Below, piece after piece: positions 7,535-15,313 of a stretch of 31,986 nucleotides of DNA. How positions within the stretch are numbered: the stretch's first letter is position 1; each line of letters begins with the position of its first letter. Source of the stretch: CAZESH01 sp964514665. GTDB taxonomy: Bacteria; Bacillota; Bacilli; Paenibacillales; KCTC-25726. Location of the stretch: positions 1 through 31,986 of the forward strand of contig CAZESH010000012.1 in the NCBI GenBank assembly GCA_964514665.1. Direction: 5' to 3'. Under the pieces are notes generated by a model. That model saw nothing but the letters and a program-made list of their open reading frames with translations. It did no database searches and was not told the DNA's origin. The translations under genes were made by a program, and so were the position numbers.

Positions 7535-8479
7535 TTGAAACTTCAACAAGCAGCTGATATATCTACCCTTAATAAAAAAAAGAAAGTATTTTCGGAAACG
7601 GCAAGGGAAGAAAGATCATTCTGGATTTTTATTACCCCTTGGATTATCGGATTTCTTTTGTTTACCGGAGGTCCGATTATTGCTTCGCTGTTTTTGAGTT
7701 TTACCAATTACGATGTCGTTTCCACACCGAAATTTATCGGTATCGAGAACTATACAGGGCTGTTTCATGACAAACTTTTCTACAAATCGTTGGGAGTAAC
7801 GGCTTACTATGCCATTCTTGCCGTTCCGTTTCAAATATTTTTCGGCCTGCTTCTCGCAGTTTTGCTTAACCAGAAAGTGAAGGGACAGGCGTTTTTCCGC
7901 ACCATGTATTATGCCCCTACAGTTATTTCGGGTGTGTCTATCGCGTTTTTGTGGTCGTGGCTTCTGAATCCGGATTTTGGTGCTGTGAATGTTTTTTTAT
8001 CTGAATATCTCCATGTACAAGGTCCGGGATGGTTTACCGACACCAAAACCGTTATTCCATCCATGGTGCTTATGCAATTGACCGCGCTTGGCGGAACAAT
8101 GGTGATTTTTTTGGCGAGTCTGCAATCCCTGCCTACAGATTTGTATGAAGTCGCTTCATTGGATGGAGCCAGCAGATTTACAAAGTTTTTCAAAATTACA
8201 GTACCGCTGATTTCTCCGGTAATCTTGTTTAACGGCATTATCGGCCTGATCTCTTCATTTCAGGTTTTTACACAGGCCTACGTAATTACTAAAGGTGGAC
8301 CTGACTGGATGTCCTATTTTTATGTTTATTATTTGTTTAATACGGCTTTTGCCCAATTCCGTATGGGCTATGCTTCTTCTCAAGCATGGGTTTTGTTTAT
8401 TATTATTTTTGCATTGACAATGCTTTCCTTGTGGATATCCAAGAGATACGTATACTACGAATACGATTCCAAAAGATAG
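7535..8479 (+). CDS. ABC sugar transporter permease, MalF/UgpA type
   Basis: 314 residues with about six membrane segments, the first near residues 30-55 (WIFITPWIIGFLLF). The cytoplasmic EAA loop that contacts the ATPase is clear: EVASLDGASRFTKFFKITVP, followed by LISPVILFN. TTG 7535 is preferred, with AGAGGTGAT just upstream, over GTG 7526 which lies inside that ribosome site. It forms a heterodimeric channel with the permease 13 bp downstream and receives substrate from the lipoprotein at 6053. No ATP-binding subunit is encoded here, so a shared MsmX-type ATPase elsewhere presumably energises it. Confidence 0.92.
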   Translation: MKLQQAADISTLNKKKKVFSETAREERSFWIFITPWIIGFLLFTGGPIIASLFLSFTNYDVVSTPKFIGIENYTGLFHDKLFYKSLGVTAYYAILAVPFQIFFGLLLAVLLNQKVKGQAFFRTMYYAPTVISGVSIAFLWSWLLNPDFGAVNVFLSEYLHVQGPGWFTDTKTVIPSMVLMQLTALGGTMVIFLASLQSLPTDLYEVASLDGASRFTKFFKITVPLISPVILFNGIIGLISSFQVFTQAYVITKGGPDWMSYFYVYYLFNTAFAQFRMGYASSQAWVLFIIIFALTMLSLWISKRYVYYEYDSKR

Positions 8480-8492
8480 GAGATAAAAAAAC

Positions 8493-9350
8493 ATGCGATC
8501 AAGAAAAAATTATGTTCATGGTGAACATACGCTGTTTGGGAAAGTATTGATCTATCTGATAATGTTTACAGGTTTGATTTTATTCATTTTTCCCGTCTTT
8601 TGGATGGTGACCACATCGGTAAAGGATTTAGGAGAAGTGCAATTGATTCCCCCGGTTTGGTGGCCTTCGAAATTTCATTGGGAAAATTATGCGCAGGTGT
8701 TTCATGATGTTCCGTTCGGAACCTATGTTTGGAATACAAGTTGGTACACGGGAATTACAATGTTCTCTACAGCATTGTTTTCATCGTTCATCGCTTTCGG
8801 GTTTGCCCGACTTAAGGCCAGGGGATCCCAAGTATTATTTGCTATCGTTTTGAGTACGATGATGCTTCCTCCTCAGGTAACAATGATACCTCAGTATTTG
8901 TTGTTTAACAAAATCGGCTGGACAGACTCCTATTTGCCGTTGATTATTCCTTCTATCGGGGGAAGTGCGTTCCTTATTTTTCTTTTACGGCAATTTTATA
9001 TGGGGATATCGAAGGATTTGGACGAAGCCGTGAAAATTGACGGCGGCGGACATTTCACCACGTACTTTCGAATCATTCTTCCGCTCTCAATACCTGCCAT
9101 AGCCACGGCTTGTATTATGGAATTTATGTACCGTTGGAATGATCTGATTGGTCCGTTGATTTATTTGAACTCCAGCGATAAATACCCGCTTTCTCTCGGT
9201 CTGGCAAACTTCACTGCCGCATATGGCGCGACGCCATGGAATCTGTTAATGGCCGCCTCCGTTATCGCCGTATTACCTCCGTTGCTGTTGTTCTTCTTTA
9301 CTCAGAAATACTTTATTCAAGGTATTGTCATCACCGGATCGAAGGGCTGA
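8493..9350 (+). CDS. ABC sugar transporter permease, MalG/UgpE type
   Basis: 285 residues with six predicted membrane segments. The start resembles the MalG group: a basic N terminus, then LIYLIMFTGLILFIFPVFWMV and MVTTSVKDLGEV. The EAA loop is EAVKIDGGGHFTTYFRIILP followed by LSIPAIATA. AGGAGA precedes the ATG. It is the last gene of the importer operon and pairs with the permease at 7535. The C terminus, FFFTQKYFIQGIVITGSKG, is typical of intact family members, so the gene is complete. Confidence 0.92.
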   Translation: MRSRKNYVHGEHTLFGKVLIYLIMFTGLILFIFPVFWMVTTSVKDLGEVQLIPPVWWPSKFHWENYAQVFHDVPFGTYVWNTSWYTGITMFSTALFSSFIAFGFARLKARGSQVLFAIVLSTMMLPPQVTMIPQYLLFNKIGWTDSYLPLIIPSIGGSAFLIFLLRQFYMGISKDLDEAVKIDGGGHFTTYFRIILPLSIPAIATACIMEFMYRWNDLIGPLIYLNSSDKYPLSLGLANFTAAYGATPWNLLMAASVIAVLPPLLLFFFTQKYFIQGIVITGSKG

Positions 9351-9360
9351 ATCAGAAAGT

Positions 9361-9476
9361 CTCTCCCTAAGGGCTCCGTACCCTGCGTGAAGACAGTGTA
9401 TAAGCTTGCTGCGGAAATAGGGAGAGCCCCCAATGGCAAGAGGGCTCATTGAAAGGAGTTTTGATTGGCCGCAGCA
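9361..9476 (+). ncRNA. Candidate structured RNA with potential pseudoknot
   Basis: Three strong pairings lie within 116 bases of noncoding DNA. P1 is CTCTCCCTA (9361-9369) with TAGGGAGAG (9418-9426), 9 perfect pairs. P2 is GAGCCC (9424-9429) with GGGCTC (9442-9447) and competes with the 3' side of P1. P3 is TGCTGCGG (9407-9414), inside the P1 loop, with CCGCAGCA (9469-9476), 8 perfect pairs outside it, giving an H-type pseudoknot with P1. A small AGGG/CCCT pairing (9370-9384) sits inside. It does not match a riboswitch class I can name. It could be a cis-acting leader for the yjcZ-type gene, the 3' UTR of the ABC operon, or a small RNA. Confidence 0.35.
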
Positions 9477-9632
9477 GGGAAGGAATAACGGCTTATCTTT
9501 ATTAAATTCAGAAAAAAATATTTTGCTTGGACGCCGCCATAATTGGTGATCTGCACATTTTCGCCAAGTGTCCGAACATATCCGCTTGTCCCGGCGTAGG
9601 ATGCATTATCTTTCCGGAAAGGGGGAGTTCAA
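9477..9632. other. Noncoding stretch before the YjcZ-type gene
   Basis: No convincing gene is seen. A 14-codon TTG-started frame (from 9461) with AAAGGAG close by is probably fortuitous. The last part carries the ribosome site GGGGGAG (9621-9627) of the small spore-protein gene. A sporulation promoter is expected here but none could be assigned with confidence. Confidence 0.4.
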
Positions 9633-9749
9633 ATGGCATATGCAGGTGGTGCAAGCTGTAGCTGTGCTTACGGTGGATTCACGACCACTGGAGTGATCCT
9701 GGTTCTTTTCATTCTGTTGGTAATTGTTAGCCGCGCTTGGGCCATATAA
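9633..9749 (+). CDS. YjcZ family sporulation-associated small membrane protein
   Basis: A 38-residue protein of the YjcZ/YhjR-type spore protein family: a Gly/Ala/Tyr-rich head (MAYAGGASCSCAYGG) and one hydrophobic segment, VILVLFILLVIV, followed by SRAWAI. The core LVLFILLVIV is highly characteristic. GGGGGAG lies 5 bases before the ATG, and a strong terminator follows, so it is a stand-alone gene. Family members are made in sporulating Bacillales and found in the spore; their role is unknown. Odd here are the SCSC and FTTTG residues in the head, and the position next to a Cys/Ser/Thr-modifying YcaO system. That link is speculative. The gene is too short for routine ORF calling. Confidence 0.82.
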   Translation: MAYAGGASCSCAYGGFTTTGVILVLFILLVIVSRAWAI

Positions 9750-9775
9750 GCAAACACCCCAAAGCAAATCATTCT

Positions 9776-9820
9776 AAACAGCCCTTCCGAAACAAATGCG
9801 GACGGGCTGTTTAACTTGTT
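9776..9820 (+). terminator. Rho-independent terminator after the YjcZ-type gene
   Basis: AAACAGCCC-T-TCCG (9776-9789) pairs with CGGA-C-GGGCTGTTT (9799-9812), a 13-bp stem with one internal mismatch, followed by AACTTGTT. It isolates the small gene from the TOMM operon that starts at 9895. Confidence 0.85.
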
Positions 9821-9894
9821 CCGGTAACCGAAGCAAGCTAAGCATCATACTATTAATGTATCTTTTCCAGCAAGAAAATCGGAGGTAATCACAG

Positions 9895-11493
9895 ATGCCG
9901 TACCAAGACGGAATTGTTCAAGACCGCAAGCTCAAAGTATTGGCCGTGGGTTCCGGACCGTTTCTGCTGTCGCTTGTTGAGATGCTGCTGGAATCCGGAT
10001 GGACCCATGTGCAGGTGCTGGTGACGCAGGAAGTGCAGACCGATCGGAGCCGGATGGCAGAGTTGGCGGTTCGTGCGCGAGCTGAACGATCTGAATTAAA
10101 GGTAGAGGAAACCGTTCTTCAGGGAGAGGGGGTTAATGCCTGGCGTGAAGCGCTGCAGCCTTTTCATGCGGTGATGTATGTGTCGCAGCAGGGGAATATC
10201 GAACAACTGCTGCTTCTTGATTTGCTTTGCCGCCAGCAGTTAAAAGCCTTTCTCCCTGCCCTTTGTTTGGGGCGGAAAGCAATGGCAGGTCCGTTATTGC
10301 CTGCTGACGCAGAGCATGGCTGGGAATCGGTATGGCGCAGCGTTCACTATTCCGAGCTTGGCGAAACCATTGAACCGTCCGGCTTTTCTCCGGCAGCAGG
10401 CGCCATGCTGGCGAATGCGATGGTCCTCGAATGGTGCGAATGGGTTTCACAAAATACTAAAGCAGGAACGCGAAAACGTTTCTTTTTGCTGGATATGCAT
10501 ACATTGGAAGGCAGCTGGCACGCATTTACTCCCCATCCGTTGGCTGACGCAAATTCATCAGCTTGCCGGATTCAAGACTTCGTTCCGCTGCTTGAACAGC
10601 AACCAGGAAATGCATTTGATTGGCTTGTGAGCCTTAAAGAACTGACCTTGGGGGCAGCGGGCATTTTTCACATGTGGGAAGAGGGAGACCTGCTCCAGCT
10701 TCCGCTGGCGCAATGCCGCGTCCAGCCGGTCGATCCGCTGTCGGAAGGACCTGCCGGGCTGTTGCAGGAGATGATCCGCAGCGGTCTGACGCATGAAGAG
10801 GCGCAGCGGGATGCGGGACTGAGCGGGATTGAGGCTTATGCGGAAAAAATGAAAGAACGATTCGCCGCCAAGCTGCCCCTGCTTGAGCACAATTTGATTG
10901 AAAATCTGGAACGGATCGGCATCGGAGCCGGGGAAACGTTTGCGGAAGCCGCATGCCGCGGACTGGAGCATATGCTTCAGAAGGAATTGGGCAAACGATT
11001 GGAAAAAGGCATACCCACTGTCAAGCGATTACGCTTGACTGCGATTGAAGATGAGCGCTGCCGCTTCTATCTGCAGGCCTTGACTGTCATGCAAGGGGCT
11101 CCGTTTATCGGCAGCGACGAGGAATTGCATGGCTTTCCCGTATTTTGGGTTCGTTCGAACGGTTATTGGTATGGAGGCAGCGGTTTGAACCAGACATTGG
11201 CGCTGCGCAGAGCGCTGCAGCGGGCATTGCTGACGGCACAAAACAATACGGCCTTCGACATGCCGCATGATTCGGCAATCCCTTCGGTCATTGTCCAGGA
11301 AAATGAAGATCAGCTTGCAGTGCGTTCTTTGCCCAAAGAAGCGACGGAGGGACATGTAATCGAATCTGCGATGAAAATACTGGAGCATGACCGAAAGCGG
11401 CTGCTGGTGTTCAAAATGGTTTTTCAACCTTTCATGAATGACCAGTTGGTGGGAGTGTATGGTTTGATGCTGCGAGAGGAGGAATCCCGATGA
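9895..11493 (+). CDS. Putative thiazole-containing bacteriocin maturation protein (TOMM-associated, ThiF-like)
   Basis: 532 residues resembling the ThiF-like maturation protein that precedes YcaO genes in Bacillus and Paenibacillus heterocycloanthracin-type loci. The N terminus is a Rossmann-like fold (LKVLAVGSGPFLLSLVEMLLESGW) without the Zn-binding CxxC pairs of true E1 enzymes. The C-terminal half includes FPVFWVRSNGYWYGGSGLNQTLALRRALQ. In related systems, ThiF-like partners bind the leader peptide and present it to the cyclodehydratase. GGAGGT lies 8 bases before ATG 9895, and the stop overlaps the start of the YcaO gene (ATGA), indicating tight coupling. It is shorter than the roughly 600-residue relatives I recall. 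Family assignment rests on context and partial motifs. Confidence 0.7.
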   Translation: MPYQDGIVQDRKLKVLAVGSGPFLLSLVEMLLESGWTHVQVLVTQEVQTDRSRMAELAVRARAERSELKVEETVLQGEGVNAWREALQPFHAVMYVSQQGNIEQLLLLDLLCRQQLKAFLPALCLGRKAMAGPLLPADAEHGWESVWRSVHYSELGETIEPSGFSPAAGAMLANAMVLEWCEWVSQNTKAGTRKRFFLLDMHTLEGSWHAFTPHPLADANSSACRIQDFVPLLEQQPGNAFDWLVSLKELTLGAAGIFHMWEEGDLLQLPLAQCRVQPVDPLSEGPAGLLQEMIRSGLTHEEAQRDAGLSGIEAYAEKMKERFAAKLPLLEHNLIENLERIGIGAGETFAEAACRGLEHMLQKELGKRLEKGIPTVKRLRLTAIEDERCRFYLQALTVMQGAPFIGSDEELHGFPVFWVRSNGYWYGGSGLNQTLALRRALQRALLTAQNNTAFDMPHDSAIPSVIVQENEDQLAVRSLPKEATEGHVIESAMKILEHDRKRLLVFKMVFQPFMNDQLVGVYGLMLREEESR

Positions 11494-13430
11494 GTGCCGA
11501 AATTGCGGTCATAGGTGAAGGAAAGCTGGCCGATTGCGCTGCCAGGGCATTGTCCGATCAATATGAAATCGTTAGACAGCTTAATTTGGACGCGGGAATA
11601 CCGCAAGCCAAATTGATTGTGCTGCTGCAGGACAACTGGGACATCGATGTTGGCTTGATCGCTGAAGAGAGGATACAACCGGCAGGTATTCCGTGGCTCG
11701 GCGCTTTTATTGCAGAAGACGAGGGCGTTATCGGTCCATTGGTCCGTCCGGGGGTGCCGGGCTGTTCGCAGTGTGCGGACACACGACGATTGATGGCTGG
11801 CTGCGATCAGGGGCAAACCGAAACGGAAACCATGGGGATAATGGATGAGCAGTCCTCATGCAGCAGTGGTTGGTTTTCCCGTGCGGGCATTTTACAGTTG
11901 ACTCTCCTGCTTGCAGATGAGGTGGAAAGGTTTATGCAAAATCAACGGGTGCGCACGGAAGAGGGCTTGTACATCGTAAGCATGAAAAACCTAAGCAGTT
12001 CATTTCATTTTTTTCAGCCCGAACCGCTGTGCGAAATTTGCGGTCATTTGCCCGAGGATTCCCGCGAAGCTGCCGAAATAACGTTGCAGATGAGATCGGG
12101 GACAGGTGCAGAAGGCTATCGCAGCCGCTCGATGAAAGAGCTTGAAGCGTTTCTTGTACATGACTATCTCGATGAGCGAACCGGAATTCTGAATAAAAAA
12201 CGGGTGAACATAGAAGCTCCGTTTGCCGATGTGCTTGTAAATCTGCCTTTGTTCGGAGCGGATGAAGTGACAGCCGGACGTTCCCATTCTTATGCGAAAA
12301 GCGAATTGACCGCGATTTTGGAAGGCTTGGAGCGGTATTGCGGACTAAAGCCCAAGGGGAAACGAACCGTAATCCATGACAGCTTTCATAACCTTGCTGA
12401 GCTGGCGCTTGATCCGGTCAGAGTAGGTTTATATTCCAAAGAGCAGTATGCACAGCCGGATTTCCCGTTCGAGCCGTATGATCCTGAACTTCCGATCGAC
12501 TGGGTATGGGGGTATTCTTTTTTACAGGAACGTCCGATTTTGGTCGCCGAATCGCTCGCTTATTACAGTACGGGAAAGGGAGACGATTTTGTCAATGAAA
12601 GCTCCAACGGCTGCGCGTTGGGCGGAAGCTTGGAGGAAGCCGTATTGTTTGCGATTTTGGAGGTGGTGGAACGGGATGCCTTCTTGATGATGTGGTACGC
12701 GCAGCTGCCTGTTCCGCGGCTTGATGCTTTTTCTTCCGGTGACAAGCAATTGCAGCTGATGATTGAACGCTTGCGAGCGGTGAGCGGCTATAATCTGCAT
12801 TTGTATAACATGACGATGGAAAATGGAATCCCGAGTATTTGTGCGCTGGCAAAAAACAGCAAAGAGCAGGGTGTCAATCTGGTCTGCGCGGCGGGATCTC
12901 ATCCTGATCCGGTAAGAGCGGCGAAAAGCGCGATTCATGAGCTGGCCGGCATGCTGCCTTATCTCAACCAAATTTATGAAACAAACGTGGAGGACTATAA
13001 GCTAATGTATCAAGATTCGTCTCTGGTGCAAAGGATGGAGCACCACTCCATGCTCTACAGCTTGCCGCAAGCCGAGGAACGCCTTGAATTTCTGTTGGAT
13101 AAAGACCGTCCGCTGCAATCGTTTGACGATGCTTTCCCGCGAAAGACGGAGTCTGCTGATCCAACCGCTGAATTAAAAGCTGTTCTCGAGATATTCAAGC
13201 GATTGCAGCTCGAGGTGATTGTGGTCGATCAAAGCACCCCGGAAACGCTGCGGAACGGCCTCTATTGCGTGAAAGTGCTGATTCCGGGCATGCTGCCGAT
13301 GACGTTCGGCCATTCGTTTGTGCGTATTACCGGACTTGAGCGCGTATTGAGAATACCGATGGAGCTTGGGTATGCCAAGCAGCCGCTAACGCTTGAGCGG
13401 CTCAATCCGCATCCACATCCATTTCCTTAA
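11490..13430 (+). CDS. YcaO-type cyclodehydratase with fused leader-binding domain (TOMM biosynthesis)
   Basis: 646 residues. The first about 200 form a cyclodehydratase partner (RiPP-recognition/E1-like) domain with GPLVRPGVPGCSQCADTRR and a second pair, EPLCEICG. These four cysteines probably bind zinc. From about residue 250 comes the YcaO domain: the ATP-binding signature SNGCALGGSLEEAVLFAILE plus VVERDAFLMMWY, and CAAGSHPDPVRAAKSAIHEL. The protein ends NPHPHPFP, the PxPxP C terminus that YcaO cyclodehydratases place in the active site. Such enzymes convert Cys, Ser and Thr in a precursor peptide to azolines using ATP. No precursor, flavin dehydrogenase or exporter is adjacent. All catalytic signatures look intact, so the enzyme should be functional. 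Confidence 0.88.
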   Translation: MSAEIAVIGEGKLADCAARALSDQYEIVRQLNLDAGIPQAKLIVLLQDNWDIDVGLIAEERIQPAGIPWLGAFIAEDEGVIGPLVRPGVPGCSQCADTRRLMAGCDQGQTETETMGIMDEQSSCSSGWFSRAGILQLTLLLADEVERFMQNQRVRTEEGLYIVSMKNLSSSFHFFQPEPLCEICGHLPEDSREAAEITLQMRSGTGAEGYRSRSMKELEAFLVHDYLDERTGILNKKRVNIEAPFADVLVNLPLFGADEVTAGRSHSYAKSELTAILEGLERYCGLKPKGKRTVIHDSFHNLAELALDPVRVGLYSKEQYAQPDFPFEPYDPELPIDWVWGYSFLQERPILVAESLAYYSTGKGDDFVNESSNGCALGGSLEEAVLFAILEVVERDAFLMMWYAQLPVPRLDAFSSGDKQLQLMIERLRAVSGYNLHLYNMTMENGIPSICALAKNSKEQGVNLVCAAGSHPDPVRAAKSAIHELAGMLPYLNQIYETNVEDYKLMYQDSSLVQRMEHHSMLYSLPQAEERLEFLLDKDRPLQSFDDAFPRKTESADPTAELKAVLEIFKRLQLEVIVVDQSTPETLRNGLYCVKVLIPGMLPMTFGHSFVRITGLERVLRIPMELGYAKQPLTLERLNPHPHPFP

Positions 13431-13451
13431 TGAATTAAATAATTATTGATA

Positions 13452-13982
13452 TTAATTATTAGGCGATGTCTGGTTGTCTGACTGATTGCGGTCGCCGGGC
13501 CGATTCTGATCCTGTGTGCGATAGCCGGGCCGATTTCGATCCTGCGTTTGATTAAAGTCTTGAAAACGGCCCGGCTCGAAACGTCTGTCGGGATGCACCA
13601 TTTGGCCGCCTAAATGCCCGGTGTAGGAAACTAGAAGCCCGCCGATCAAGGCTGCCGTCAAATAAACCACATTTCTGCCCATTTCCCTCTTGATTTTCAG
13701 CTGCATCCATAAACGCACTAAAGTAAGCAGTATAAAAAAGACCATGGTGACTTTGCCGAACAATTCATGAGTCGGGAACAGCGGATTGCGCTCTTCATGC
13801 GGACCGGTCAGAACAGCGGCGATGGCGCCAAGCGTTCCGACAATCAGACAAAGCAGTGCGGCCGTATGCCAATCCTTTTTTTTGAGGACAAGCGCCAAGA
13901 CGTCGAAAACGAAACTGAACAGCAGCATGGCAATCGGAACATGAATCACGATAAAATGCAGGTTGCGAATCAAGTAATTCAT
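13452..13982 (-). CDS. DUF2231 family membrane protein
   Basis: 176 residues, convergent with the YcaO gene. Four hydrophobic segments are visible, starting with LHFIVIHVPIAMLLFSFVFDVLAL. The His-rich opening HFIVIHVPI and a later THELFGK and GHLGGQMVH are typical of the family, in which histidines have been suggested to bind heme; that is not demonstrated here. The C-terminal 40 residues are hydrophilic and repetitive (RNRPGYRTQDQNRPGDRNQ), encoded by a 30-bp tandem repeat. AAAGGAG lies just before its ATG. Function unknown; it could be a redox membrane component, as it is divergent from a thiol-disulfide oxidoreductase pair. Confidence 0.82.
   Translation of the reverse strand: MNYLIRNLHFIVIHVPIAMLLFSFVFDVLALVLKKKDWHTAALLCLIVGTLGAIAAVLTGPHEERNPLFPTHELFGKVTMVFFILLTLVRLWMQLKIKREMGRNVVYLTAALIGGLLVSYTGHLGGQMVHPDRRFEPGRFQDFNQTQDRNRPGYRTQDQNRPGDRNQSDNQTSPNN
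13494..13553. repeat. 30-bp tandem repeat, two copies, in the DUF2231 gene tail
   Basis: GCCGGGCCGATT begins at 13494 and again at 13524, each followed by a near-identical continuation containing GATCCTG. Two imperfect 30-bp units encode the repeated D/QNRPG-containing tail. Copy number may vary between strains. Confidence 0.7.
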
Positions 13983-14115
13983 TACAATTCTCCTTTTCGC
14001 GAAATAGAATACCTTTAATTGGTATATTTATGTATAAGTCTATCGGGCTAATATGTCAAACATATGTCAGCGCGTTTTTTTTCTGCCGGAACCTGTTTTT
14101 TTGCGCTGTATTCGA

Positions 14116-14121
14116 TATAAT
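14116..14121 (+). promoter_or_regulatory. Possible -10 box for bdbD
   Basis: A perfect TATAAT lies 40 bp before the bdbD ATG. No good -35 is seen at 17 bp. The rest of the divergent intergenic region (13983-14161) holds only the ribosome sites and a short ATATG repeat. Confidence 0.4.
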
Positions 14122-14161
14122 AAAGGCAGTTTGTGATTACATAGGAAAGCGAGATTAAATC

Positions 14162-14800
14162 ATGAAACCGAAAAAATTAATCTGGATTACGATTTTGATT
14201 TTGGTAGTCATCCTTATCATTGCGGCCATGGTAAAGCCCCGTTCGTCCGGCGAATCCTTTGAATATGATCAACTGCCCGTTCTCGGCTCCAAGGATGCAC
14301 CGGTAAAAATTGTCGAGTTCGGCGATTTCAAATGTCCTTCCTGCCAAGTTTTCGCATTGAGGGTCGAGCCGCTGCTCAAGCAGGATTACATAGACACCGG
14401 TATAGCGTCGCTTTATTTCATGAACTTTACGATTATCGGACCTGACTCTTATACCGCGGCGCTGGCCGGTCAATCGATCTTTCATCAAAATAATGATGCG
14501 TTCTGGCAATTTTATGAAGCGATTTATAAAAACCAGGGCGACGAGAGGGTAGCCTGGGCGACTCCGGACTTTCTCTCGGAGCTGGCAAGAAAGCAGGGGC
14601 TGAAGGTGGACTTGGACAAGCTTCATCAAGATATTCTCGGGCAGACTTACCGTGCGGAGGTCGAACAGCAGAATGCCAAGGCGGATAAAGCTAAAGTCCA
14701 GGGCACTCCGACGCTGTTTATTAACGGCAAGAAGTTTGAGGATGTGTTCGATTACGCGAAACTAAAAGCGGCTATCGAGCAGGCTAGAAAACAGCAATAA
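14162..14800 (+). CDS. bdbD: Thiol-disulfide oxidoreductase, DsbA/BdbD type
   Basis: 212 residues. An N-terminal membrane anchor (about 6-24, LIWITILILVVILIIAAMV) places a DsbA-type thioredoxin fold on the outside of the membrane. The active site is CPSC (Cys58 and Cys61) within FGDFKCPSCQVFA, and the cis-proline loop is GTPTLFING near residue 180. BdbD introduces disulfides into secreted proteins and is reoxidised by BdbC, encoded 23 bp downstream. BdbD proteins of Bacillus also use CPSC and are of about this length. The gene pair is transcribed together, divergent from a DUF2231 gene. The assignment is firm at family level; the specific substrates are unknown. Confidence 0.9.
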   Translation: MKPKKLIWITILILVVILIIAAMVKPRSSGESFEYDQLPVLGSKDAPVKIVEFGDFKCPSCQVFALRVEPLLKQDYIDTGIASLYFMNFTIIGPDSYTAALAGQSIFHQNNDAFWQFYEAIYKNQGDERVAWATPDFLSELARKQGLKVDLDKLHQDILGQTYRAEVEQQNAKADKAKVQGTPTLFINGKKFEDVFDYAKLKAAIEQARKQQ

Positions 14801-14823
14801 AGCATGAAGGGAGAATCGCGGCA

Positions 14824-15255
14824 ATGTCGTTCATCCGTTCCTACAGTTTGTACTTGGCATGGGTTGTTTCTTTGATCGCCGTTGGCGGAAGTCTCTTTTT
14901 CAGGGAGGTATTGGGATTTGTTCCGTGCAAGCTTTGCTGGTTTCTGAGCATTTTCATGTATCCGTTGGTGATTCTGCTGGGCAAGGCGACTTATCGCAAC
15001 GATCGCCGAATTGCCGGTTATGTGCTGCCCTTAAGCATAATCGGGGGCCTGATCTCGCTCTACCATTACGGCGAGCAGATGATTCCGTGGTTGGGAAGTC
15101 TTCTGCCTTGCACGGCCGGCGTTCCATGCAATCAAGCCTATTTGCAGTGGTTCGGGTTTATCACGATTCCGTTCATGGCTTTGATTGCTTTCACTTTGAT
15201 CACGGTTATTTTATGGATCGGATCCGGGAAAGGAAAAGAAACGTCCAAGATTTAA
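14824..15255 (+). CDS. bdbC: Disulfide bond oxidoreductase, DsbB/BdbC type
   Basis: 143 residues with four membrane segments. Two cysteine pairs mark the DsbB family: CKLC (Cys35, Cys38) in VPCKLCWFLSIFMYP after the first segment, and C-TAGVP-C (Cys96, Cys102) in the second external loop. The protein passes electrons from BdbD to quinone. The ATG at 14824 is preceded by AGGGAG (14808-14813). It lies 23 bp after bdbD and 58 bp before purT, with which it may share read-through. The order bdbD-bdbC is reversed relative to some Bacillus genomes but the pairing is standard. Confidence 0.9.
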   Translation: MSFIRSYSLYLAWVVSLIAVGGSLFFREVLGFVPCKLCWFLSIFMYPLVILLGKATYRNDRRIAGYVLPLSIIGGLISLYHYGEQMIPWLGSLLPCTAGVPCNQAYLQWFGFITIPFMALIAFTLITVILWIGSGKGKETSKI

Positions 15256-15280
15256 ACTTGCCCGCATGTTCGTGTATAAT
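15252..15280 (+). promoter_or_regulatory. Possible purT promoter
   Basis: TATAAT at 15275-15280 with a weak TTAAAC 17 bp upstream, 34 bp before the purT ATG. The overlapping bases read ACACGAACAT on the minus strand, vaguely like a PurR box, but one half-site is not enough to claim purine control. Confidence 0.35.
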
Positions 15281-15313
15281 GATTTCAATTGACATCATAA
15301 TGGAGGGGCCAAT

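Noticed and set aside
9461..9505. 14-codon frame after AAAGGAG in the candidate structured RNA
   Set aside because: The TTG is too close to the ribosome-site-like sequence, and the frame has no features; more likely part of the RNA fold.
9827..9855. SigK-like promoter (AC, then CATACTATTA) before the TOMM genes
   Set aside because: Only a loose match to a short consensus in AT-rich DNA; not enough to claim sporulation control.
13438..13460. Terminator between the convergent YcaO and DUF2231 genes
   Set aside because: AATAATTA/TAATTATT can pair but the stem is pure AT and would be very weak.
15264..15275. PurR box upstream of purT
   Set aside because: A single weak half-site (ACGAACAT on the minus strand) without the second box expected for PurR.
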